Shown here in pieces: positions 1-8,932 of a DNA stretch of 64,000 nt. A program made the translations under genes and the position numbers. The DNA comes from Stanieria cyanosphaera PCC 7437 (lineage in GTDB: Bacteria; Cyanobacteriota; Cyanobacteriia; Cyanobacteriales; Xenococcaceae). Location: the NCBI RefSeq assembly GCF_000317575.1, contig NC_019748.1, positions 3,678,501 to 3,742,500 on the forward strand. The letters are read 5' to 3'. Below the pieces are notes generated by a model. It had not been told where the DNA came from. It saw only the letters and a program-made list of their open reading frames with translations, and searched no databases. Numbering within the stretch: position 1 is the first letter of the stretch; each line of letters starts with the position of its first letter.

Positions 1-86
1 AGAAAATTAAACTAATAGCTTTTGTTAAGTGAGACATAAACCGCACAAATCAGACAATTTTTGTCCAAAAAAGCTTTGATGAAGCG

Positions 87-115
87 TTGACTTTAAAAAA
101 TATTACTTTTAATAC
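87..115 (+). promoter_or_regulatory. Sigma-70 promoter for the RiPP precursor gene
   Basis: TTGACT at 87-92 and TAATAC at 110-115 are separated by exactly 17 bases, a near-perfect housekeeping promoter. Transcription would start near 122 and leave a leader of about 100 bases before the peptide start at 226. The leader contains a HIP1 octamer and an AAGGAG ribosome site at 207-212. Seen in sequence; activity is inferred. Confidence 0.65.
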
Positions 116-225
116 TTAAGTATATCTAAAGAGCGAAAGCTATCAAAAACTACATAAGTAGCATGATTAGATAGCGATCGCTTTCTGACCAAATAACATT
201 CTCACTAAGGAGAACTAAACTAATT

Positions 226-459
226 ATGGCAAATATCCAGATATCTGAATTAAGTCCTCTCGGTACTGCTTTGTTTGCAGATAATGAAAGTTTAATGGGT
301 TCTATCCGCGATCTTACTGAAGATGAACTCAAAATTACTGGTGGTAGTGGAAAAGGCAGCGGTAGTAAGAAGAGCGGTAGCAAGAAGAGCAAGAGTAAAA
401 AGAGCAAGAGTAAAAAGAGCAAAAAGAGTGGTAGCTGTGGTTGTGGTTACGGCTGCTAA
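226..459 (+). CDS. Double-glycine leader RiPP precursor peptide with Ser/Lys-rich core
   Basis: A 77-residue peptide. Residues 1-40 look like a RiPP leader: an acidic helix (DLTEDELKI) ends in GG at 39-40, the usual cut site of C39-type peptidases. The 37-residue remainder has 12 Ser, 13 Lys, no Thr and ends in GSCGCGYGC with three Cys. The Ser/Lys section repeats the unit SKSKK, and the DNA repeats a 15-base unit. AAGGAG at 207-212 supports the ATG at 226. The next two genes on the strand are an APH-type kinase and a HopA1-like protein, the pair that makes dehydroalanine in class V lanthipeptides and thioamitides. I infer that it is the substrate, with Ser dehydrated and perhaps joined to Cys. 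I do not recognise the core as any described product. Confidence 0.75.
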   Translation: MANIQISELSPLGTALFADNESLMGSIRDLTEDELKITGGSGKGSGSKKSGSKKSKSKKSKSKKSKKSGSCGCGYGC

Positions 460-532
460 TTTACTTTATAGCTCATTAACTCAATACTCATCGAAGCAAT
501 TAGTTGCGTTTGTTTGAGTAATTTCAATAACA

Positions 533-565
533 AGAAGGGTTCTAACTTAAATTGTTAACCCTTCT
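533..565 (+). terminator. Stem-loop after the precursor gene
   Basis: AGAAGGGTT (533-541) pairs with AACCCTTCT (557-565), with further pairing inside. No run of T follows, so it looks more like a partial terminator or an mRNA 3' stabiliser. Such a stem between a precursor gene and its modifying enzymes is common in peptide clusters and keeps precursor mRNA in excess. Confidence 0.55.
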
Positions 566-707
566 GCAATCAAAACCATTTCTCCTCAACGAAAAATAAA
601 TCTAGCATTGAGGTAAATTTATTAATAATTAATCAGTAGTATTAACTATTAACAATTAACAAAAAAAACAAATATTTACTGTATCTCATTAAAATGAAAG
701 ACGCTAT

Positions 708-1889
708 ATGGCTTTTTTATTAAGTACAGAAAATGTAGTTAATTATTTGCAGGATCAACAACTTTGTCATCCTAATGAACAATTGTTAAAACCAATTGCA
801 GCCAAAGAATATAAAAACTTTAATTTAGTAGTTAGTTTTAATAACAATCGCCATTTTTTAATCAAACAAGAACGTTTTGATAGTCAAGAAAAAACGAACG
901 GCGATCTTCATAATGAATGGCTAATTAATCAATTTTTCAATCAATTCGATCAATTAAGCTCTTTGCGATCGCTTGCTTCTGAAGTAATTTCTTTTGATTC
1001 TAGTAGTTCTATTTTAGTCCTTAGTTATCTTCCCGATCATCTAACCCTTTCAGAAATTTATACAGCAAGACAAGATTTTCCGTCCCAGTTAGCTGCTAGT
1101 GTAGGTTATGCCTTAGCACAAGTTCATCGTTTGACTTGGCAACAAGAAGAATATCAAAACTATCTCAAACACAATTCTCAAGACAACTCAGTGGACAAAA
1201 AGCCTAATTTTTTACGTGGATTAGAAAGAATTGGTCCAGGAGTTTTTGCTCAAATCTGTACTGATGCGATCGAGTTTTTTAAATTATATCAACGTTATCC
1301 TAGTCTGCATCAAGCGGTAGTCAAATTATACGAAAATTTTCAGCTTAGTTGTTTAACTCATAATGACCTAAGACTGAGTAATATACTGGTTGATTCTCAA
1401 TGGGAAAAACAGCTAAAACAGAACAAATCAAATACCTCTTCTTTGATCAAACTAATTGATTGGGAATTTTTTCACTGGGGAGATCCTGCCTTTGATCTTG
1501 GTATTTTAATAGCCCAATATTTACAACGATGGTTGAATAGTTTATATATCAATAATGCCCTTGACCTGGAAACTTCTCTACGTTTGGCTACTACTCCCCT
1601 AGAAAAATTGCAACCGAGCATAGCTGCAATTATGATTACTTATATACAAAACTTTCCCAAAATTTTAAAATACTATCCTCAATTTATTCTCAAAACAATT
1701 CAATTTGCTGGACTAGCTTTAATCAAAGAAACTCAAAACAGTATTGAATATCACGAGCCTTTTGATAATCGAGCTATTGCGACTCTCCAGGTTGCCAAAA
1801 GCTTGTTGTGTTATCCTAATCAGGCTTTATCAGTAATTACGGGAAAAACTGAATCAGATTTATTAGCTACTCAATCTGTTGCTGCTTAA
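708..1889 (+). CDS. APH-fold kinase, LxmK/TvaC-like RiPP Ser kinase candidate
   Basis: A 393-residue aminoglycoside phosphotransferase-fold protein. A candidate ATP-binding Lys lies at residue 53 (FLIKQE), the catalytic loop HNDLRLSN at about 218-225 (catalytic Asp220), and the metal-binding IDWE at 250-253, followed by GDPAFDLG. The APH fold is used by antibiotic and sugar kinases, but the neighbours point elsewhere: a precursor peptide upstream and a HopA1-like gene downstream. In lexapeptide, cacaoidin and thioviridamide clusters this kinase phosphorylates Ser/Thr of the peptide before elimination. No clear ribosome site precedes the ATG at 708. The family is clear; the substrate is inferred from context. 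Confidence 0.75.
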   Translation: MAFLLSTENVVNYLQDQQLCHPNEQLLKPIAAKEYKNFNLVVSFNNNRHFLIKQERFDSQEKTNGDLHNEWLINQFFNQFDQLSSLRSLASEVISFDSSSSILVLSYLPDHLTLSEIYTARQDFPSQLAASVGYALAQVHRLTWQQEEYQNYLKHNSQDNSVDKKPNFLRGLERIGPGVFAQICTDAIEFFKLYQRYPSLHQAVVKLYENFQLSCLTHNDLRLSNILVDSQWEKQLKQNKSNTSSLIKLIDWEFFHWGDPAFDLGILIAQYLQRWLNSLYINNALDLETSLRLATTPLEKLQPSIAAIMITYIQNFPKILKYYPQFILKTIQFAGLALIKETQNSIEYHEPFDNRAIATLQVAKSLLCYPNQALSVITGKTESDLLATQSVAA

Positions 1890-1937
1890 AAGACTGTTTG
1901 TTATTTGTCACTTGTTTGTATTGCCAGCTAAATAGGT

Positions 1938-2029
1938 TAAGGACTTACATCAAGTATGGATAAGAGCGTTGAAATTAAATAATTATTATTTATTAACTAG
2001 TATTCAACCAAACTTGAGCTTAAGTCTTA
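1938..2029. repeat. Imperfect inverted repeat between kinase and HopA1-like genes
   Basis: The left arm TAAGGACTTACATCAAGTA is mirrored on the other strand by TAAGACTTAAGCTCAAGTT at the right end. The arms are about 22 bases and enclose about 48 bases of AT-rich DNA. It could be a small MITE-like insertion or a stem-loop in the operon mRNA. No coding potential. Confidence 0.45.
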
Positions 2030-2062
2030 TGAATTGAAAAAAAATTCTCTATCTATTGACCA

Positions 2063-3145
2063 ATGACCAACTCTACTACGAATTTATTAAATCAACCATC
2101 CGAACAATTTCTGCAAACAGATTTAGTGAAGATTTTAGACAAAATTGCTGGTGAAATTGAAATTAAGTCCGATTTTAGTATTAGTCAACCTCAATTAGGT
2201 GATTTTTTCCTCAAAGACAAAATTGATGTGCAATTTCAACAATTATCTCCAGCAGTTCAGCAACAGTATCTTTGTGTTAGGCTACAAACTCTACTACATG
2301 AGCTTTATTATCGTCAATCTCAAGTAGAAACTCTACAACCAGAAAAACTTGAAAATCAACCAATTAAATGGACAAAAAGCAAGTTTTATCAACAGTTACA
2401 CGCTCATAATTTTGGTCAAGGTTATTTCGATCCTGGTTGGTTAGTTATTGATGAAGAACAAAACGAACTTTTACCCGTACGAAAAAACGATTTAACCTTA
2501 CATATTAGTCCTGTTCGTCATCTCCAACCTCAAGACAGACAGGCAAAAGTTGGTGACTTAGTTGCAGTGAAAATGCCTGCTAATTTGGTAGAACCAGAAT
2601 TTTATATTGCAGTCGGAGATGGAGGAGCGATTAATGAGCAGAATAGCGATCGCTTTATAGTTAATATCTATTTTCATCTTACTGCTCAAGGGGCAGTACC
2701 AATGATGAGTAGTATTACTAAAAAATTGAATCAACTTAAAATTCCGTTTAATTTTAAAGTTTTGTATGATTCTGACGATTATCCACGAGAAGATGCAGCT
2801 ATTCTCAGCATCGAACGTCAACAGTACGAAATTGTCCGCTCAATTCTAAAGGATATTTATTCAGCTAATTGCGCTTATTTTCAGCCAGAAATACCTTTAT
2901 TTACTAAATTACTTGCTCCTGGTTTGAGTTTAGCTGAAGAACCAACCGCTAAAACTTCTGCGATGGAAAATTTTGGCTTACATCGTTTTAAACCTATTGC
3001 TAAAGGTTTAATTACTGCCTGGCAACAAGGAGATAATTTGCCTCAACAAAAAATTGAGTTAATTCTGGAATATTTTTCTGAGCAACAGATTGATTTAAAA
3101 TATCCTTATCTCAATGCTAATTCAGAAGATGTTTATATGTTTTAA
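2063..3145 (+). CDS. HopA1-family protein, LxmY/TvaD-like phosphate lyase candidate
   Basis: A 360-residue protein of the HopA1 family, first known from a type III effector. Family-like segments are NFGQGYFDPGW (about 115-125), the middle block IPFNFKVLYDSDDYPREDA, and the C-terminal segments PLFTKLLAPGLSLAEEP and ENFGLHRF. In class V lanthipeptide and thioamitide clusters the HopA1-like partner removes phosphate from phospho-Ser/Thr to leave a dehydro residue. It lies 173 bases after the kinase and on the same strand, so the pair likely acts on the 226-459 peptide. No secretion apparatus is seen, so an effector role is unlikely. The elimination role is inferred. Confidence 0.75.
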   Translation: MTNSTTNLLNQPSEQFLQTDLVKILDKIAGEIEIKSDFSISQPQLGDFFLKDKIDVQFQQLSPAVQQQYLCVRLQTLLHELYYRQSQVETLQPEKLENQPIKWTKSKFYQQLHAHNFGQGYFDPGWLVIDEEQNELLPVRKNDLTLHISPVRHLQPQDRQAKVGDLVAVKMPANLVEPEFYIAVGDGGAINEQNSDRFIVNIYFHLTAQGAVPMMSSITKKLNQLKIPFNFKVLYDSDDYPREDAAILSIERQQYEIVRSILKDIYSANCAYFQPEIPLFTKLLAPGLSLAEEPTAKTSAMENFGLHRFKPIAKGLITAWQQGDNLPQQKIELILEYFSEQQIDLKYPYLNANSEDVYMF

Positions 3146-3176
3146 TAATTAAAATAAGAATAAACTATTCGTTTTC

Positions 3177-3851
3177 TTGCAATTGGTAAAAATAGCATCT
3201 CTTAATTCAAATAATTTTAATTCTGCGTTAAAATATCTAGCTCAAAGCGATCTCGATTTAGCTCAAATTTTAGAAACTCTTGGCAATCCACCAAGGTGGC
3301 AACGAGAACCTGGTTTTCCTACCTTGTTGCAAATCATTTTAGAACAACAAGTATCTTTAGCTGCTGCTAAGGCTGTTTATCAAAGATTATGTAATCTTGT
3401 TCAACCTTTAACTCCAGAAAACTTTCTGAGCTTAGATGAAATTCAACTAAAAACTATTGGTTTTAGTCGTCAAAAAATTAGTTATGGTCGTGCTTTATCT
3501 GAAGCAATTATTAATCAACAAATAAATCTTGATTGGTTAGCAGACCAAGAAGAAACTATTATTAGAACTCAATTAAAACAAATTAAAGGAATTGGCGATT
3601 GGACAATCGATAATTATTTATTAATGGCTTTACAACACTGGGATGTTTTTCCTAAAGGAGATTTAGCTGTTGCGATCGCTGTACAAAAAATTAAAAATCT
3701 TCCTACTCGTCCGACACCGATACAATTAGAATTAATCGCTGAAGCTTGGCGACCTTGGCGTGCTATAGCTACTCAAATTTTGTGGCATTATTATCTAAAT
3801 TCCAAATCAACTAAATTATTGCATCTTTCACCTCGCCCAAGTCTTCAATAA
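3177..3851 (+). CDS. DNA-3-methyladenine glycosylase II family (AlkA-like, HhH-GPD)
   Basis: A 224-residue HhH-GPD base-excision glycosylase that removes alkylated bases from DNA. The helix-hairpin-helix region is LKQIKGIGDWTIDNYLLMAL (about 133-152), and the catalytic Asp lies about ten residues further on, in FPKGDLAVA (Asp162). It lacks the N-terminal TBP-like domain of E. coli AlkA and matches the shorter form. The start is a TTG at 3177; a second TTG at 3183 is possible. It begins 31 bases after the HopA1-like gene but is probably unrelated to it. Its 3' end overlaps the opposite-strand gene by 24 bases. Confidence 0.85.
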   Translation: MQLVKIASLNSNNFNSALKYLAQSDLDLAQILETLGNPPRWQREPGFPTLLQIILEQQVSLAAAKAVYQRLCNLVQPLTPENFLSLDEIQLKTIGFSRQKISYGRALSEAIINQQINLDWLADQEETIIRTQLKQIKGIGDWTIDNYLLMALQHWDVFPKGDLAVAIAVQKIKNLPTRPTPIQLELIAEAWRPWRAIATQILWHYYLNSKSTKLLHLSPRPSLQ

Positions 3852-4181
3852 CCAACCAATGACAATCCCTAAACCAACAAACCGAACTACTTGCCAAAAA
3901 GGACTGAAATTAATTAACAGACGACTTTCTAAATTGAACTGAACTTCAGCTAATTTTTGTTGAAGATGTTTTAATTCTGTTTTGATCGGTTCTTTGGCAA
4001 GATTATTTTTTTGTAGTTGCTTCAACTGCTGTTGTTGTTGCAACAATTGAGAATAGGTTTGCCAGTCTTGTTTAACCTGAGTGTAACGTTCTTGTAGTTC
4101 ATCTAGCGATCGCTCTACTTCAACTAAAACTTGTGCGATCTGCTCATCATCTTTAATCTGACTAGAATTGTTGGGAGACAT
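3828..4181 (-). CDS. Coiled-coil protein with C-terminal membrane anchor, unknown function
   Basis: A 117-residue protein. Residues 10-90 are a charged, Gln-rich coiled coil (runs of QQQQ and leucine heptads). Residues about 97-113 (FVGLGIVIGWLLKTW) form one hydrophobic helix, so it is probably tail-anchored with the coil in the cytoplasm. It converges on the alkA-like gene with a 24-base overlap. I do not recognise a named family; its size and form fit small conserved cyanobacterial proteins. Confidence 0.6.
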   Translation of the reverse strand: MSPNNSSQIKDDEQIAQVLVEVERSLDELQERYTQVKQDWQTYSQLLQQQQQLKQLQKNNLAKEPIKTELKHLQQKLAEVQFNLESRLLINFSPFWQVVRFVGLGIVIGWLLKTWAR

Positions 4182-4269
4182 CTTAAAATATAGTGAGGGG
4201 CTGTCTCTGGCGTTGCACGGCAGAGTGTCTACACCCCGTCAAACCAAAAGACCTCTACGATATTAACTC

Positions 4270-4551
4270 ATGTCTGAAATAACTCCACTATCCAAAACTG
4301 AACTTCTCAAAGAAATAGATACAGTAGAATTAGCCCAGGTTTTAGCTGAACGTCTTGCGATCGCACCCCAGGATTGGCATCGTCTCAAAGCTAATCGTCA
4401 AGCGCAAGCTGGACAACAATTAGGTGCTGCTTTAGTTTTTCTCCTAAAAAATCAGCCTCAAGAAGCATTACTCCGTCTTCATCAAGCTACAGGCTGGCTA
4501 GATCGTTCTATTTCTGCACCTCCTTGTCCTACTCACGGTGAGAAGAAGTAA
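4270..4551 (+). CDS. Conserved cyanobacterial protein (possibly DUF6439)
   Basis: A 93-residue soluble protein, mostly alpha-helical, with an LAERLAIAPQDWHRLKANR block and a Cys-containing tail (PPCPTH). I recall this pattern from a small family conserved across cyanobacteria, probably DUF6439, but cannot confirm it. It is divergent from the coiled-coil gene at 3828-4181, so the 88 bases between them must hold both promoters. No function can be assigned. Confidence 0.65.
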   Translation: MSEITPLSKTELLKEIDTVELAQVLAERLAIAPQDWHRLKANRQAQAGQQLGAALVFLLKNQPQEALLRLHQATGWLDRSISAPPCPTHGEKK

Positions 4552-5063
4552 GATCAAATTGCTAAATTTATGCTAAGAATAAATAAATTTATGTAGCAAA
4601 CAAAAAACAAATTGATCTAAAAAGCATAAATTGAAATTTTTGAGTTAATGCTACATAACTCTACCTGTTTGGCTTTAAACAAACTTAATATAAATATTAG
4701 GTAGTTCAGTGTAATTACTCAATTGCTTCTCTTCAGTTAGATTCTACACTTACAAGCAATTTAATTTTATTAACGGCAAAAAAATCTTAACCGATGCCGT
4801 TTTTTATTAGTAATTAACGCAAAAAAAAACTGCCCATTTTCTCCTTAAATATCGTAAGAATACTGAAGTTGTATAAAAGTATTTTGATTAAACTGATAAT
4901 TAATAACCCCAAAGATTTATTACTTTTTTATATTTAGCCAGCCACATTAGTTAGCATTACCCTCCTGAATTGATGGAGATTAAATACAAGCGTTAACTAT
5001 TTTAAAGCGATTAGCAAACCGCTTGCTAGATATTTATTGTCTTAAAATCAGGAGAAATTACTT
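4552..5063. other. AT-rich intergenic region, no gene seen
   Basis: 512 bases of very AT-rich DNA with many stops in all frames. It ends with a good ribosome site (CAGGAGAAA, 5050-5058) for the next gene. No RNA gene or clear repeat recognised. Confidence 0.5.
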
Positions 5064-5309
5064 ATGTATATTAAATCTTTTTTTAAACTTTGTTTAGTTA
5101 TGTCTTTAACTTATGTAACTTTAGGAGATGAATTTCTGCCTCAACCTTATAGTAGTAGTAGTCAAAAAGTCCGTAGTGAAATTAATGAATTTTTAATTGG
5201 TCTTTTGCCTAACAAAGAGTTTAATACTCTCAAAAATACAACTCAAACTATCCAACAATTTGAACAAGGAGAATTTTCTTCTTTTGAAAGAAGACAAACA
5301 CTTCAATAA
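5064..5309 (+). CDS. Small secreted or membrane-anchored protein, unknown function
   Basis: An 81-residue protein. Residues 1-20 are a signal-like hydrophobic helix after Lys4 (FFKLCLVMSLTYVTLG), followed by a polar Ser-rich stretch and a Gln/Glu-rich tail. An AGGAGA site ten bases upstream and the strong terminator just downstream (5338-5371) support a single-gene transcript. No family recognised. Export is inferred from the N-terminus only. Confidence 0.55.
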   Translation: MYIKSFFKLCLVMSLTYVTLGDEFLPQPYSSSSQKVRSEINEFLIGLLPNKEFNTLKNTTQTIQQFEQGEFSSFERRQTLQ

Positions 5310-5337
5310 ACTCATGCTAAATCATCCAAATAAAACT

Positions 5338-5371
5338 GTAAGGGCGTAGCAATGCTATGCCCTTACTTTTT
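5338..5371 (+). terminator. Rho-independent terminator
   Basis: GTAAGGGCGTAGC pairs with GCTATGCCCTTAC (one G-T pair) around an AAT loop, then TTTTTA. The 13-pair stem sits between convergent genes and may stop both the small gene at 5064 and ilvC transcription. The sequence resembles a repeat family common between cyanobacterial genes. Confidence 0.8.
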
Positions 5372-5425
5372 AGACTCATTGTTAATTACCAACTAAATAA
5401 AAACTCGATATATTTAGGTAATTAA

Positions 5426-6802
<1,377 letters not shown>

Positions 6803-7201
6803 CTATTCATTAACAGGCTTGTTTAGTTTTTTAACTTCAGTTCCTGTCAGACTAGGATATCTATCTACAAAATAATTATTTAAAAAGGTATTAACTCCTG
6901 ACAAAAGAACTGGAGCCAAGATAAAAGCAATTAATCCGTGAACTTGAAAACCTGGTACAAGAATTGAAGCTAACCAAAAACATAAACCATTAACTACGAG
7001 AGAAAATCCTCCCAAACTAACGATATTTAGAGGTAAGGATAATAGAGAAAGAACAGGTCTGACTCCAGAATTAACTATTCCAATCGCTACAGCAGCAATT
7101 ATAGCAGCAGGAAAATTCGCTAAATTTACTCCAGGAAAGATAATATCTACCACTAGCAGACTCAGGGCTGTGGCTAGTAAAGTTAAAAGTGATGATAACA
7201 T
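6803..7201 (-). CDS. Phage holin family (superfamily IV) four-helix membrane protein
   Basis: A 132-residue protein with four hydrophobic helices. It matches the PF04020 family (YvlD-like), with motifs FPAAIIAAVAIGIVN, LSLPLNIVSLGGFSLVVNG and LNNYF. Despite the name, members are common chromosomal proteins of unknown role and there is no prophage here. I chose the ATG at 7201, 11 codons inside the longest frame, because AAGGAGA lies just upstream of it (7208-7214) on the minus strand. Confidence 0.85.
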   Translation of the reverse strand: MLSSLLTLLATALSLLVVDIIFPGVNLANFPAAIIAAVAIGIVNSGVRPVLSLLSLPLNIVSLGGFSLVVNGLCFWLASILVPGFQVHGLIAFILAPVLLSGVNTFLNNYFVDRYPSLTGTEVKKLNKPVNE

Positions 7202-7439
7202 ATTGGTTTCTCCTTGATAGTTTACAAATAGCAATATATTTTTTTTATCTGATTATGTTTAGTTTGTATTAATCAATCAAAAATCTCCTCTCTTAAAAGA
7301 TATATTTTTTCAAAATATTTTTGCTCGATAAATCTAAAATAACAATTAATTATCTAACGCAAGATAGATGAGAAATTTTGTCATTCGTTAAAATATGATT
7401 AGTACGTAGGTATAACTAAAAAATTAAGACATAATTACC

Positions 7440-7616
7440 ATGAAAATTCTTCAAATTCTTACTGCTATTTTGCTTCCGCCTTTAGGAGTATATTTAACTA
7501 TAGGTATTAGTCCAGCTTTAATCATCAACATCTTGCTAACTGTTCTTGGTTGGATTCCAGGAATTATTCATGCACTTTGGATCATTTCCAAACAGTCAGA
7601 ACAATATAATGTCTAG
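7440..7616 (+). CDS. YqaE/Pmp3 family membrane proteolipid, 58 residues
   Basis: The frame encodes 58 residues with two hydrophobic helices: ILTAILLPPLGVYLTIG, then INILLTVLGWIPGIIHALWII. The pattern LPPLGVYL...LLTVLGWIPGIIHA is the signature of the Pmp3/YqaE (UPF0057) family, small membrane proteins tied to stress and membrane potential in bacteria, yeast and plants. ATG start; stop at 7614-7616. It has its own transcript, divergent from the holin-family gene. I am sure of the family; the role here is unknown. Confidence 0.88.
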   Translation: MKILQILTAILLPPLGVYLTIGISPALIINILLTVLGWIPGIIHALWIISKQSEQYNV

Positions 7617-7798
7617 TTAGATGATTAAATTTTCCTTCCTTTCTCGACAATAATTTTAGATGGTATTGCTCCCAGATTAAGCTAATTCTTACCTGGGAGA
7701 CTTTATCTATTTAATTTTTAAACAAATTAGGAAATTTTGGTGAGAGATACTGTTAAAAACCAGAAAATTTAATCTAATTCTTTTCACCGTTAACTAAT

Positions 7799-8569
7799 TT
7801 ATTTTTGTCGAGTATGAAAGATATCAGAAATTGAATGCCACAACTCTTTTAGTAGTGTTTTAATTTGTTGTTCTTTTTGAGAAGCTGCACTACCTGCTTG
7901 CCCTAGTTTTTGTTCAAATTCAATTTTTTTCTGGTCTACTTTACCAGTAAAAAGTTCGGGGTCTTCTTTAGCTTTTTCGTACCAAGTTTTAGCTTCATCT
8001 AAATAGTGTTTAACTTCTTCATATTGCTCACCATAACGACTAGCCAAATTAGCTTGAACAATAGCTAACTGTGCTTTTAATTGAGCATATCTTTTTTGTA
8101 AGATAGCAACTTCTTCACTATTTCTGACATTTTCTACTGCCGATTCAATCGCAAGTTTTAATTTATCAGATTCAGTTTGTCCTTGGTTTTTTACTTCGAC
8201 TAAAGCACCATCAATTTCTTGTTGAAGTTGTTCTTGCTCTACTTCAACTTGAGTTTGTAAATTTTGAATTTCAGTTTGAGTTTTAGCAATATTTTCTCGT
8301 TTAGAACTGCTAACTGCCTCGATCGCTCCTTCTAAAGATGCAGCAATTTCTTCTTTCAATTCGCCACCTTTTTCTTGAAAAATTTCTTTAACCGCAGCGA
8401 TCGCATCTTGAAATAAAGTCAGAATTTCACTTCTTCCAGTTTTGAGTTCAGTAGTTGTTTCTGTAATAGCTGTTCTAATAATTTCTTTAATTTTTTCTGT
8501 TTTTAATTCTCCTGTTTGTTTAGCTTGTCGTAAGTTAGTAATAATTTTCTCTTTAGTAGATTCACTCAT
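7799..8569 (-). CDS. Long coiled-coil / apolipoprotein-like protein
   Basis: About 256 residues from the ATG at 8569; a TTG or GTG six or five codons earlier is also possible. Nearly the whole chain is amphipathic helix rich in Glu, Lys and Gln, with repeats of EI, AI and EV steps like LEA or apolipophorin proteins. There is no membrane segment or signal peptide. A family of such proteins, sometimes annotated as histidine kinase-like, occurs in cyanobacteria. There are no catalytic motifs, so a structural or stress role is only a guess. Confidence 0.65.
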   Translation of the reverse strand: MSESTKEKIITNLRQAKQTGELKTEKIKEIIRTAITETTTELKTGRSEILTLFQDAIAAVKEIFQEKGGELKEEIAASLEGAIEAVSSSKRENIAKTQTEIQNLQTQVEVEQEQLQQEIDGALVEVKNQGQTESDKLKLAIESAVENVRNSEEVAILQKRYAQLKAQLAIVQANLASRYGEQYEEVKHYLDEAKTWYEKAKEDPELFTGKVDQKKIEFEQKLGQAGSAASQKEQQIKTLLKELWHSISDIFHTRQK

Positions 8570-8587
8570 AGTTATTTTTTTCACCAA

Positions 8588-8932
8588 ACTAATATTTTTA
8601 ACGGCTGATTAAAAACTGATTTAATTTACCGCCATCTTATAGTTAAATTGTAATTTTTTTTTTATTTAAGGAATAAAGTTTGTCAGACGGAAAACCGAAC
8701 ATTAAAATCCTAATAAAAGACAAAATTATTGGTTTTTGCTTAAATTCAACTTTAATAATTGAAGCTATTGCGATTAATGACTGGTAGCAAATGAGGTGAG
8801 GTTTTCTGTACTCAATAAATGACCAACGAGTTCAAAGCATAACTTAAAGATTTTTTAATTTTTAAACCAAAAAAGCCTGTAAAACCAATAAAGTACTAAA
8901 GAAAATCACTCACACACTACAACCTGATCTTG
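8588..8932. other. Divergent intergenic region
   Basis: 345 AT-rich bases between the leftward coiled-coil gene and the rightward SDR gene. It should hold both promoters. No open frame, repeat or RNA recognised. Confidence 0.45.

Noticed and set aside
150-422. 90-residue leftward frame rich in Leu/Phe opposite the precursor peptide
   Set aside because: It is the mirror of the Ser/Lys codon repeats; the promoter, ribosome site and leader motif are all on the plus strand.
6803-7201. Prophage signal from the holin-family name
   Set aside because: The family is mostly chromosomal in cyanobacteria and there are no other phage genes nearby.
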